DNA of 61,104 bases, taken from positions 1 to 61,104 of the forward strand of contig JAQTZZ010000023.1 in assembly GCA_028687545.1 (NCBI GenBank). The letters run 5' to 3'. Under the pieces are notes generated by a model that saw nothing but the letters and a program-made list of their open reading frames with translations, searched no databases and was not told where the DNA came from. Positions 41,202 through 49,858 of this stretch are shown here, one piece after another (position 1 is the first letter of the stretch; every line of letters starts with the position of its first letter). Both the position numbers and the translations under genes were made by a program. The stretch comes from Candidatus Wallbacteria bacterium. GTDB taxonomy: Bacteria; Muiribacteriota; JAQTZZ01.

Positions 41202-41843
41202 GTGAAATTCTTCTTTTTTCTGATGATTTTGCTTACATTCCGGCTTCAAGCGCTTGAACTATGCAGAATTAAATATCAGGGCGGCGGAGACTGGTACAAT
41301 GACCCTGAAGTTCTGCCGAATCTGGCCCGTGAAATCACCAAACGGACTGGAATCAAAGTTTCCGAACAGCAGAGAGAATTGGATCTTTCCGACCAGGCAC
41401 TGTTTTCCTGTCCATTCCTGTTTCTCACAGGACATGGAAACATCAAACTCGATGGCGATGAACTGGAAAGGCTCAGAAAATACCTTGAAAACGGCGGTTT
41501 CCTTTATGCTGACGACGATTATGGCATGGATCAGAGCTTTCGTCTTCTGCTCAAAAAAGTGTTTCCAGATAAAGAACTTCTGCCGCTGCCGGCAGATCAT
41601 GCCATCTATAAAATTTTCTACCGGCTGGAAGGGCTGCCTAAGATCCATGTTCATGACGGCAAACCTCCACAGGGCTTCGGTATTTTCGAAAAGGGAAAGA
41701 TGGTAGTGTTTTATACCTATGAGTCAAACATCAGCGACGGCTGGGCTGATCCCGGTACACACAATGATCCGGAGAATCTGCGCGAACAGAGCTTTCAGAT
41801 GGGAGTAAATATTTTCTACTATGCACTCTGCGGATCAGAATAA
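41202..41843 (+). CDS. DUF4159 secreted protein
   Basis: 213-residue exported protein starting at GTG with a short hydrophobic signal peptide (FFFLMILLTFRLQAL). DUF4159 landmarks are the N-terminal RIKYQGGGDWYNDPEVLPNLAREI, FLTGHGN, LRKYLENGGFLYADDDYG, and QMGVNIFYYALCG. The fold resembles a glutamine-amidotransferase-like flavodoxin without clear catalytic residues. DUF4159 genes in planctomycetes and related bacteria sit with MoxR, DUF58 and BatA-like genes; here only the next gene remains. It overlaps that gene by 23 bases. Confidence 0.85.
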   Translation: MKFFFFLMILLTFRLQALELCRIKYQGGGDWYNDPEVLPNLAREITKRTGIKVSEQQRELDLSDQALFSCPFLFLTGHGNIKLDGDELERLRKYLENGGFLYADDDYGMDQSFRLLLKKVFPDKELLPLPADHAIYKIFYRLEGLPKIHVHDGKPPQGFGIFEKGKMVVFYTYESNISDGWADPGTHNDPENLREQSFQMGVNIFYYALCGSE

Positions 41844-44832
41844 ACTTTTTCAGAAAGTTCTCTTTGTTTTCAGGACAGCGGCGTTAGCGCTTTACCTGCT
41901 TTACTTCGTGCTGTTCCTGTCCTTGATGCTTCTGCTGCGGAAGTGTTTCTTCCTGATCGGATTTGGGCTTCCCTTTGATGTCCTGTCCCTGTTTCTGATT
42001 CCAGCCGGAGCTGCGGTATTGCTTGGAGCCTTTTTTTCCAAAAATCTATACCGTGAAACAGGAAAAAAGCTGGAAGAAAAATTCAATGCCGGCGGAATGC
42101 TGCTGAATGCCTTTGATTTCATCGAAAAAAAGGGGAAAAATAAATATTCTTTCTCTGAATATCTGATGGATCGGGAAATACAGAAGGGATGGGAACTGCT
42201 TTCCCATCTGCCTTACTGGAAAGCATTAAATCCATGGAAATTTCTGCTGCCTCTGCTGGCTTGCTTTCTGATTCTGGCAGGAGTGAATCATTTTCCCGAA
42301 AAGCGTCAGTCGAACGACAGCTTCACAGTCAGCCCCGGTGATGCAGCGATAGCAGAGGGAGATAGAGTTGAACTCAAATTACGGTTTGACTGGGCGCGCT
42401 CCCGGGAAGTGATGCTGTTTTACAGACAGGGGGAAATCCTGAACGAGATTGTGCCACAGCGGCAGGGGAACAGCTACCTGTACATTCTGGCTCCAGAGCG
42501 GAGCCTGCAGTACTGGTTCGAATTTTCAGGCGGTAAAACCAGGGAATATCGTATCACTCTGATTCCTAAACTTAAACTTATCGAGATCAAGCAGGTCCGC
42601 AGCTACCCGGAATATACCGGGAAAATTCCAGAAACTCTGACAACGCCCTCTCTCAATTCAAAAATACTGCGCGGCGGGAGCGTAGCTTACAGGATACAGC
42701 TTTCAGCAATTGCAAGTGCCGAAGTGTCTGCAGGTGATTTTTCCGAAAAAGTCCAGGCCGCGGACAAAATTGAATTTTCACTGGCGCCTTTCTCGACTGT
42801 GGAAATCAAACTGCTTGCTGAGAATTCGATCAGCAAACTGCTGTTGACCGGTGAATTGGAGGTCAGACCGGATCTTGCCCCTGTAATCGAGATCTATTCT
42901 CCTCCAAATGGATCCCTGCTTGTTCCTGGTGAAGATCTGAAGCTGAAAGCGCAGTTTCACGACGATTATGGCTTGAAAAGGCTGTCTTTCAAAGCCGGAG
43001 CGGATGAATTCCTGCAGACTGAGGAGCTTAGTCTTTCCGGAACGGCTTTTTATTATGATAGAATCATAAAACTGCCTGCAGAGCTGTTTTCAAGACCAGG
43101 CATTCTCAAAATTGGCTTGACTGTCTCAGACAACAATCCAGCTGGATTGCCCGTCACCTGCGAGTTGACAGTCGGATTCGGGGACAGGGAGATGAATCTG
43201 CAGAATCTGTCTTCCTTTGAGGTCGGTCTGATGCAGGAGGCTGGTAATCTCCAGAGCAGAATTAAAGGTTCGCTGGATGCCCTGGCAAAATGGGAGGAGT
43301 CGGCTAAATTTTCTCCAGAGCTTGGTTTTGAGCAGCAGAAGGAACTGCAGCAGATTGCCGGAGATCTGAAGAAAGTCCGCGACGATATCAAGAACTTTGT
43401 CAACAGACTGGACCGGGAATCCGAAAAATCCGATCAGATGCTGGAAATACCGGAAGAAATCAGGCAGAAGGGCGAACAGGTCAGAGATCTGCTCAAAGAA
43501 CTGCTCGGGGACTATCTGAATCCTTTGATCGAGAAAGTGGAGAATCAGTCCAAATCCGCCAGTTTCGATCGCAAGAAGGATTTTTCTGCGAAGTCAGTGC
43601 TTGATCAACTCGATAAAACACTCAAACTGCTGCAGGATCTGAAGCGTGAGAAAAACCTGGAGGTGCTGAAGGAACAGCTGCGCGATTCCCTAAAGCGCAT
43701 TGATACTGCCGGAACCAGTGAAATTTCCGCAGAAATCGAGAAAATCGAACAGAACCTCAGCCGTGAAAATGCCTATCCTGACGATTTTAAACCCGAACTG
43801 GACGAGCTCTCAGCAGAACTTAAAAACGTGAAAAACACCCTGGAGTCAGGAGAGTCTACCGAAGAGAGCAGGGCGGCTTTCAAGAAAGCTGTCTCCGACT
43901 TTCTCGATTCTTGTGAGAAAAAGAAAAAGCAGAAGGAAGAAACACGCAAGAGTGACCTGAAGCAAAGAACCAACCAGCTGCTGCTGGAAGCCGGGCTTTT
44001 CTGGTATGAATCCGGAAATTTCAAGGATTACATCTCCTTCAGCCGTGAAGCCGTAAGCTACCTGGAATGGTTCAAGCGAATCTCGGACGGATTGAGCTAT
44101 CTCTCACAGCAGAGTTTCCTTTTTCCACAGACAATTTTCATCGATCTGATAGAGATCGAAAATGCTTTTAAAAAGATTGTGAAAGCGGAAAGTGATCCTG
44201 TCTTCCGTTTCCAGAGGCAGAAGATGAATCAGAAGCTGCTCTCCCTGATCGACGATCTGCTGAAATTTCAAGAGTATCTGAAGAACAATCCAGGTTCGAT
44301 GCTGGATGAGCTGAAGCAGAAAATGGGGGAGATCATGAAGAATCAGCAGCAGGCGATGCAGATGCTGAAACAGCTTGGTGAAGGTGAACCGGAGTATGAG
44401 AAGCTCTGGCAGCAGGTTCTGAAGCAGCAGTCGGCTATCAGAGGTGCCTTTTCGGAACTTGCGGGTTCTCCGGTTTCTCAGGAGTTGATGAGGCAGATGG
44501 AACAGATCGACATGATGCTGTTGGAAATCGAACGCAAAATGCAGGAAAAAAGTCCCAGACAGGATGTAATCAACAAGCAGGAAAGTACCTTCCAGAATAT
44601 GCTCAAACTCGACGAAGCTCTGAAAAAACTTGATGAGACTGAAAAAAAACGCAGAGCTGAAGCTGAACTTCAGAACCTGCGGCAGACTGACGGCCAGGCT
44701 TTACCCAGAGAAGAGCAGTTGAAAAAATATTACATCAGAGATGAAAACATGGATCTGCCTGAATTTTACAGGAAAATCTGGGAGAATTACCAGCGCGAGC
44801 TGGAAAGCCGGGAAAAACCGGTCCGCTGGTGA
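41821..44832 (+). CDS. DUF4175-like membrane protein with long coiled coil
   Basis: 1003-residue inner-membrane protein. Three hydrophobic helices lie in the first 160 residues (about 17-40, 49-68, 136-154). A beta-rich periplasmic section (170-450) includes Ig-like strands such as VELKLRFDW, YWFEFSG, FHDDYGLKRLSFKAG. The rest (470-1000) is a very long coiled-coil, rich in Glu/Lys/Gln with repeated LxxLxxxL heptads and MxxNQQQAMQMLKQLGEG, as in DUF4175 proteins. These may work with the DUF4159 partner as an envelope sensor. Transcription is likely joint. Function unknown. Confidence 0.75.
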   Translation: MHSADQNKLFQKVLFVFRTAALALYLLYFVLFLSLMLLLRKCFFLIGFGLPFDVLSLFLIPAGAAVLLGAFFSKNLYRETGKKLEEKFNAGGMLLNAFDFIEKKGKNKYSFSEYLMDREIQKGWELLSHLPYWKALNPWKFLLPLLACFLILAGVNHFPEKRQSNDSFTVSPGDAAIAEGDRVELKLRFDWARSREVMLFYRQGEILNEIVPQRQGNSYLYILAPERSLQYWFEFSGGKTREYRITLIPKLKLIEIKQVRSYPEYTGKIPETLTTPSLNSKILRGGSVAYRIQLSAIASAEVSAGDFSEKVQAADKIEFSLAPFSTVEIKLLAENSISKLLLTGELEVRPDLAPVIEIYSPPNGSLLVPGEDLKLKAQFHDDYGLKRLSFKAGADEFLQTEELSLSGTAFYYDRIIKLPAELFSRPGILKIGLTVSDNNPAGLPVTCELTVGFGDREMNLQNLSSFEVGLMQEAGNLQSRIKGSLDALAKWEESAKFSPELGFEQQKELQQIAGDLKKVRDDIKNFVNRLDRESEKSDQMLEIPEEIRQKGEQVRDLLKELLGDYLNPLIEKVENQSKSASFDRKKDFSAKSVLDQLDKTLKLLQDLKREKNLEVLKEQLRDSLKRIDTAGTSEISAEIEKIEQNLSRENAYPDDFKPELDELSAELKNVKNTLESGESTEESRAAFKKAVSDFLDSCEKKKKQKEETRKSDLKQRTNQLLLEAGLFWYESGNFKDYISFSREAVSYLEWFKRISDGLSYLSQQSFLFPQTIFIDLIEIENAFKKIVKAESDPVFRFQRQKMNQKLLSLIDDLLKFQEYLKNNPGSMLDELKQKMGEIMKNQQQAMQMLKQLGEGEPEYEKLWQQVLKQQSAIRGAFSELAGSPVSQELMRQMEQIDMMLLEIERKMQEKSPRQDVINKQESTFQNMLKLDEALKKLDETEKKRRAEAELQNLRQTDGQALPREEQLKKYYIRDENMDLPEFYRKIWENYQRELESREKPVRW

Positions 44833-44933
44833 TAGGGATTTATTTGACCCTGCCCAGGTTGAAGAAAGACCTGCATCCGAGAAACAATGAAAATGCCTAA
44901 ATTTTCAGACCTGTTTCAGTCGATAGAGGTAGT

Positions 44934-45995
44934 ATGACAAAAATCAGCATCGTGATTATGCTCATGATCTGGGTAACCTGCTGCAGAGCCGAGAAAACAG
45001 TATTTTTCGAAGCCGAAACTCCGAAGTATATACAGGTGCAGGTCCCGGCCAATTCGGTCTATTACAAGCGGACTTTTGAGATTTTCACCGAAGATTTATA
45101 CGGGCTGAGCCTGACCGACAGCTTCGAAGTGATCGGTAAGCCTCAGCTCATCATCCAGCCTGTCAGCGGGAACAGGATCAGCAAATGGACAGCGCCTTGT
45201 TGTTTTAACCTGGGCAGCACCAGGGAGGTTGCCTGTACGACTGTGGAGCTGAATTTCACTAATCTTCACGGATATCCTCCCCTTCCCTCGGCAGTCTCAA
45301 AGCTCAAGTTTTTCATGCAGGGAGGTGTGGTCAATTCTGTGTCCCAGCCGGAATCGCTGATCAAGGACAGCGGGCAGCGCTATGATTACTATGGACAGAC
45401 GTTTTCACCTAATAACGGGAGATACCTGGCTTGTGTGTCGATCCAGGCAAAAAACAGCCATCAGCTCTGGGTGCTGGACCGCAGCGTTACGCCCATGCTC
45501 TTCTCCCGTGTGGCAGAAGATTACACCGGATCGATCAGCGACCCGGACTGGGGCGAGGATCTGCAGTCACATTCGTTTATCTTCTTCGAAGATTCCAACC
45601 GGTTGCGGTTCTATGATTTTACTGCCAAGAAAGTCATCAAGATCTACAACAGCGGGGAAGCTCATACGGCGGATGATTATGTAAATCTATCCAAATACAA
45701 GCTGTTGAGCAGACCGAAAGTCAGCCTCAACTATAAGAAACTGCTTTTCACAGGTGAGTCAAAAAATCTTCTGCTGGCTGATCTGAACATCGACAAGAAG
45801 CAGCTTGAAAATTTCACTTTTCTGACCAATAATCCTCTCAAGGGTTATGATCTCTCCAGTGATGCCAAAGCCGTGGTAGCTGCGATTTATTATCGCAGTA
45901 AATTCGTACTGGCGATCTTTGATATTACGAACGGCCAGACAAAATACATTGATCTGGGAAAACTTGAACCTGCCAACCCCTGCTGGGGGGAGTAG
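44934..45995 (+). CDS. Secreted TolB-like beta-propeller protein
   Basis: 353-residue exported protein with signal peptide (IVIMLMIWVTCCRAE). After a beta-rich section of about 130 residues (VFFEAETPKYIQVQVPANSV), residues 140-350 show blade-like repeats: FSPNNGRYLACVSIQ with LWVLDRS, LFSRVAEDYTG, SDAKAVVAAIYYRSKFVLAIFD, matching TolB/WD40-like propellers. The N-terminal Cys pair (CC) is part of the signal peptide; another CC lies in KWTAPCCF. GAGG precedes the ATG. It resembles the propeller part of the prepilin fusion protein. Ligand is unknown. Confidence 0.72.
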   Translation: MTKISIVIMLMIWVTCCRAEKTVFFEAETPKYIQVQVPANSVYYKRTFEIFTEDLYGLSLTDSFEVIGKPQLIIQPVSGNRISKWTAPCCFNLGSTREVACTTVELNFTNLHGYPPLPSAVSKLKFFMQGGVVNSVSQPESLIKDSGQRYDYYGQTFSPNNGRYLACVSIQAKNSHQLWVLDRSVTPMLFSRVAEDYTGSISDPDWGEDLQSHSFIFFEDSNRLRFYDFTAKKVIKIYNSGEAHTADDYVNLSKYKLLSRPKVSLNYKKLLFTGESKNLLLADLNIDKKQLENFTFLTNNPLKGYDLSSDAKAVVAAIYYRSKFVLAIFDITNGQTKYIDLGKLEPANPCWGE

Positions 45996-46022
45996 TAAAT
46001 AAATCCATTCTGCCTGGAGAAT

Positions 46023-46043
46023 GGGCGGATGTAAAATCCGCCC
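46023..46043. terminator. Palindromic hairpin GGGCGGAT/ATCCGCCC
   Basis: Eight-base arms flank GTAAA between two convergent genes. The sequence recalls short palindromes scattered in many genomes, so it may be a repeat that doubles as a terminator. Confidence 0.6.
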
Positions 46044-46052
46044 CTACAGGAA

Positions 46053-46478
46053 TTATTTAATAATTATTTCTTTAGTACCGGCCAGTTTCCCGTCGAAAAA
46101 CACCCTGATTTCCCACTTCCCGCGTGCCCATTCAGGCTCGACCTCCGCGATCTTCAGCCAGTACCAGGTGGAAACCTGGCCGGCGGCATTCAGCGAGACC
46201 TCGGTTGGATAGCGCTGGTTTCCTCTGGGATCGAGAAAGATCGCTGTAGTCTGGTGCCTGCCCTGGACGTCCTTCCAGAGGGCATGGGTATAGGCCATTT
46301 CTCCCACATCAAAAGACTGCCTGGGGTCTTGAGGCGCACCATTTGTGATTTTTGTGCAGGTAGTGAGAGTCACTTCTCCAGTGTAGCGCTTAAGGTTTGA
46401 AAGGTCGGCAGTCTGGTCAGTACAACTGCAGATGAGCAGAAACTGGATCAAGATCAGGCAATAAAAATCAGGTTTCAT
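46053..46478 (-). CDS. Small lipoprotein, unknown
   Basis: 141-residue predicted lipoprotein with a lipobox at LLICSC (lipidated Cys about 19). The mature part is beta-rich (LTTCTKITNG, WKDVQGRHQTTAIFLDPRG) and ends in WYWLKIAEVEPEW-x-GKWEIRVFFDGKLAGTKEI, a motif like the last strands of Ig-like or substrate-binding beta-sandwich domains. It overlaps the mini-ribonuclease gene by 11 bases and so belongs to the tRNA-synthetase operon, an odd place for a lipoprotein. Function unknown. Confidence 0.68.
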   Translation of the reverse strand: MKPDFYCLILIQFLLICSCTDQTADLSNLKRYTGEVTLTTCTKITNGAPQDPRQSFDVGEMAYTHALWKDVQGRHQTTAIFLDPRGNQRYPTEVSLNAAGQVSTWYWLKIAEVEPEWARGKWEIRVFFDGKLAGTKEIIIK

Positions 46479-46872
46479 CTTGAACGAGAATTGTCTCCAT
46501 CATTTGAAAAAGTCTTTTGAGATTCTCTTCATCTTTCAGAAGAAAATAATATCCCAGCAAGGCTTCCAGCGAAGTGGCATGACGATAATCTGCCATGGCC
46601 ACTCCTTTGGGATGTGAGGTGATTTTTTTATTGCGCGCCCTGCGCACTATATCCAGTTCCTGTTCAGTGAGAAGGGGGAGCATTTTTTTGAGAAAAGAGG
46701 CCTGTCTTTTGCCATTGACTATGGACACGACTTTTTTATGGGCGAATCTGGTCTGAAATTTTTCCGAAGAAATGACTTTCATCCTGAAATAAAGATCAAA
46801 GACTGCATCTCCGATGTAAGCGAGTATCAATGGCGAATACTCATCAGGATCGTACTTTTGAAAAAGATTCAT
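46468..46872 (-). CDS. mrnC: Mini-ribonuclease III
   Basis: 134-residue RNase III-like protein without the dsRNA-binding domain. LAYIGDAVFDLYFR is the signature with the catalytic Asp, and ATSLEALLGYYFL carries the Glu near the end; KGKRQASFLKKML and HPKGVAMADYRHATSLEAL flank it. In Bacillus MrnC matures 23S rRNA. As in many Firmicutes the gene is next to cysS, with a four-base overlap here. Length is normal. Confidence 0.94.
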   Translation of the reverse strand: MNLFQKYDPDEYSPLILAYIGDAVFDLYFRMKVISSEKFQTRFAHKKVVSIVNGKRQASFLKKMLPLLTEQELDIVRRARNKKITSHPKGVAMADYRHATSLEALLGYYFLLKDEENLKRLFQMMETILVQDET

Positions 46873-48251
46873 ATAGGCAGCACCTTGTAGCCTTCTTTGG
46901 AATCATCCACCCTGTATCCTAAGGAGAGTATTTCGGATCTCAACCTGTCTGCTTCCGGAAAATTCCGGGTGGTTTTGGCCTGCCAGCGTTTGCTTGCCAG
47001 TTCCAGGATGTTTTCAGGGATTGAAAATTTGTCTGTTTTAAGAATTCCCAGGACATTGTCAAAAAGCTGAAGTTCAGTAAGTGCGGCATTTCTGGAATCA
47101 TTGGAAAGAGAGCTGCAGTTCATGGCATCATTGAGAGTGCGCATGAATTCGTGGAAATGGCTGAGAGCGAGGGAAATATTCAGGTCATCTGCCATTGCGT
47201 TTTGAAACCCTTCCCTGAATCTGGTGAAGTCCAGGCTGGAAGTTCCTTCTACTGGATGAAAATCCATCAGCCGCTGCTTGAATTCGCCGATCCTTTTCAC
47301 AGTTTTTTCGGCATTTTCCAAACCTTCCAGGGTGAAGTTCAGTTTGCTGCGGTAATGGGCTGAAAGCAGCAGGTAGCGGACCCCGAGCGGCTGAAAGCCT
47401 TTGTCTGTCAGGTCGCGCAGAGTATAAAAATTACCCAGGGATTTGGACATTTTTTTGTTGTCCACAATCAGATGCTCGCTGTGCAGCCAGTATCTGACGA
47501 ATTTCCTGCCAGAGGCTGCTTCGGACTGGGCAATCTCATTTTCGTGATGAGGAAAGATGTTGTCTACTCCACCGGAGTGGATATCGAATGTTTCGCCAAG
47601 GTATTTCTTGCTCATGGCTGAACATTCTATGTGCCAGCCTGGCCGTCCTTTTCCGAACGGTGAATCCCAGAATGGCTCTCCTTCTTTCCAGGCTTTCCAG
47701 AGCACAAAGTCGCGCACATCATCTTTTTCATACTCGTCAGTATCGTATCTGAGTCCTGTTTTGACTCCTGCAAGGTCGATCTTGGAGAGTTTCCCGTAAT
47801 CCTTGAAATCTGAGATGCGGAAATAGGTGGAGCCGTCCTTTTCATAAGTAAATCCCTTGGATTTAAGGATTTCTATCATTTCTATCATTTCCCGAACATG
47901 GGCTGTAGCCCTGGGGTAGTGTTCAGCAGACTCAATGTTTAGAAATTTCATGTCCTCGAAGAATCCCCTGGTATAAAATTCAGTGAATTCCTGGAGAGAT
48001 TTTCCCTGGGCGACTGAGTCACGGATTATCTTGTCTTCGATGTCAGTGATATTCATCACCTGAGTCACGCTGAATCCGGCAGAGATCAGAAATCTGCGCA
48101 GCAGATCCTCGAAAATATAGGTGCGGAAATTTCCGATGTGAGCATAGTTATATACGGTGGGGCCGCAGGTGTACATGCCGACTTCACCCTGCTTCACAGG
48201 AAGGAACTCTTCAATTTGACCGCTATAGGTGTTTTTAAAGCTGATTTTCAT
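46869..48251 (-). CDS. cysS: Cysteinyl-tRNA synthetase
   Basis: Class I synthetase charging tRNA-Cys. CGPTVYNYAHIGNFRTYIFEDLL contains the HIGH equivalent, ECSAMSKKYLG and GGVDNIFPHHENEIAQSEA hold zinc ligands, and KMSKSLGNF is the KMSKS motif. Length (460) is typical. The start overlaps gltX by 17 bases; GGAGAG precedes the ATG. It is part of the gltX-cysS-mrnC unit. No aberrations seen. Confidence 0.97.
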   Translation of the reverse strand: MKISFKNTYSGQIEEFLPVKQGEVGMYTCGPTVYNYAHIGNFRTYIFEDLLRRFLISAGFSVTQVMNITDIEDKIIRDSVAQGKSLQEFTEFYTRGFFEDMKFLNIESAEHYPRATAHVREMIEMIEILKSKGFTYEKDGSTYFRISDFKDYGKLSKIDLAGVKTGLRYDTDEYEKDDVRDFVLWKAWKEGEPFWDSPFGKGRPGWHIECSAMSKKYLGETFDIHSGGVDNIFPHHENEIAQSEAASGRKFVRYWLHSEHLIVDNKKMSKSLGNFYTLRDLTDKGFQPLGVRYLLLSAHYRSKLNFTLEGLENAEKTVKRIGEFKQRLMDFHPVEGTSSLDFTRFREGFQNAMADDLNISLALSHFHEFMRTLNDAMNCSSLSNDSRNAALTELQLFDNVLGILKTDKFSIPENILELASKRWQAKTTRNFPEADRLRSEILSLGYRVDDSKEGYKVLPI

Positions 48252-49707
48252 GATCTCTCCGCCCGAGAAAATTCAGAAATCTGTCCAGTCTCCGGGTTGT
48301 TTTTCCGATCCCAAGGCAATGAATGATATCGTACACCCCAGGACCCTCTTCCTTGCCGGTCAGCGCAAGCCTGAATGGCAGGAACAGTTCCTTGCCTTTG
48401 AGGGATAAACTTTTGCCGACTTTCTTAAGCGTCTCATGCATCAGATTTTTTTCCAGTATCGGAAGTTTCCCGATTTCCGCGAGATATTCCGAAAAAAGCC
48501 GGCTGATTTTATCTTTGTCGGGCAATTCAGGCAGCAATGCTTCTTCGTAACTGATGTCTTCATTGAAAAACCAGTTCGCAATTGCTCCGGTATCGGACAG
48601 CTTGTCGACGTTGCTCTGGGTGAAAAGCAGGACTTTTTTCATGAATTCCGGGTCAGCGTCTTTCTGATCAGGATGAACTTCCAGTAAAAAGGGAAGAGCC
48701 AGCCTGCAGTATTCATCGGCAGGCAGTCGGCTGAGATAATGATGATTCAGCCAGAAAAGTTTTTTCACATCGAAAAACTGGGGATTGCGGATCAGATTTT
48801 CAGTGTTGAATCTCTCCACCATTTCCTCTGCAGAAAAGAATTCCTCATCCGATTTAGGAGACCATCCCAGCAGAAAAAGGAAGTTAGTCAAAGCTTGCGG
48901 CAGGATGCCGATTTTTTTGAACTCGGCTACAGAGGCGGCTCCATGGCGTTTACTGAGCTTCTGCCTGTCCGCACCTAAAAGAATCGAGAGATGTCCGAAA
49001 CGGGGCGGGGGATAGCCGAAAGCCTCATAAAGCATCAGTTGCCGTGGGGTGTTGGAAAGATGCTCTTCACCCCGGAAGACATGGGTGATTTCCATCAGCA
49101 CATCGTCTACTACCACCGCGAAATTATAGATAGGAATGCTGTTGCTGCGCAGGATGATGAAATCTCCAACCATACCTTCCTCAAAAGTGACCAGTCCGCG
49201 CACCAGGTCGTCCAGGACATAATCTTTGTGTGGAACCCGGAAGCGGATGGTGGCGTTTTCGCCTGAGGCTACTCTTTTCTCGGCCTCGGCAGGGAGGATG
49301 TTGCGACAGGTTCCATCGTACTGAGGGTTTTCACCGCTTGCCATGGCAGCTTCTTTTTTACTTTCAAGATCAGTTTCACTGCAGAAGCAGTAATAGGCAT
49401 GTCCTGAGCTTACAAGCTGCCGCGCCATTTTCTGATAGAGGCTCGTGCGTTCGCTCTGGCGGTAAGGGGAATGCGGACCTCCGATGTCCGGGCCTTCATC
49501 CCAGCGGATGCCGGCCCATTTGAGGTCACGGATGATGGTTTCTTCGGACTCTTTTGTGGAGCGGCATTCATCCGTATCTTCAATGCGGAGGATAAATTTA
49601 CCCTGATTTTTTTTTGAGAAAAGCTGGTTGAAGAGTGCACTTCTGACCAGGCCGACATGTGTGCTGCCGGTCGGAGAAGGGGCGATTCTGACTCTGAATT
49701 GACTCAC
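48235..49707 (-). CDS. gltX: Glutamyl-tRNA synthetase
   Basis: Class I synthetase, 490 residues, starting at GTG with AAGGAG five bases upstream. RIAPSPTGSTHVGLVRSALFNQLFS is the HIGH region, LRIEDTDECRS binds glutamate, and KLSKRHGAASVAEF is the KMSKS-like loop. A DVLMEITHVFRGEEHLSNTPRQ segment follows. Whether it is discriminating or also charges tRNA-Gln is not visible. A TTGCCA-17-TATAAT promoter lies upstream. Confidence 0.97.
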   Translation of the reverse strand: MSQFRVRIAPSPTGSTHVGLVRSALFNQLFSKKNQGKFILRIEDTDECRSTKESEETIIRDLKWAGIRWDEGPDIGGPHSPYRQSERTSLYQKMARQLVSSGHAYYCFCSETDLESKKEAAMASGENPQYDGTCRNILPAEAEKRVASGENATIRFRVPHKDYVLDDLVRGLVTFEEGMVGDFIILRSNSIPIYNFAVVVDDVLMEITHVFRGEEHLSNTPRQLMLYEAFGYPPPRFGHLSILLGADRQKLSKRHGAASVAEFKKIGILPQALTNFLFLLGWSPKSDEEFFSAEEMVERFNTENLIRNPQFFDVKKLFWLNHHYLSRLPADEYCRLALPFLLEVHPDQKDADPEFMKKVLLFTQSNVDKLSDTGAIANWFFNEDISYEEALLPELPDKDKISRLFSEYLAEIGKLPILEKNLMHETLKKVGKSLSLKGKELFLPFRLALTGKEEGPGVYDIIHCLGIGKTTRRLDRFLNFLGRRDHENQL

Positions 49708-49739
49708 GTTAGCTCCTTGCCGGATTTCATTTCTGCGTA

Positions 49740-49768
49740 ATTATATTCCTGCCGGTTGTAAATGGCAA
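49740..49768 (-). promoter_or_regulatory. Promoter of the gltX-cysS-mrnC operon
   Basis: On the minus strand TTGCCA (49763-49768), 17 bases, TATAAT (49740-49745), about 33 bases before the GTG start. Confidence 0.65.
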
Positions 49769-49858
49769 TGCAGAGCGTCAGACAGACTGCCGAAAAAGAA
49801 TACACTTTTAACCCTGGCTGTGATAAAATTTTTTCATCATGCGTTTCCGGGAGGAGCT

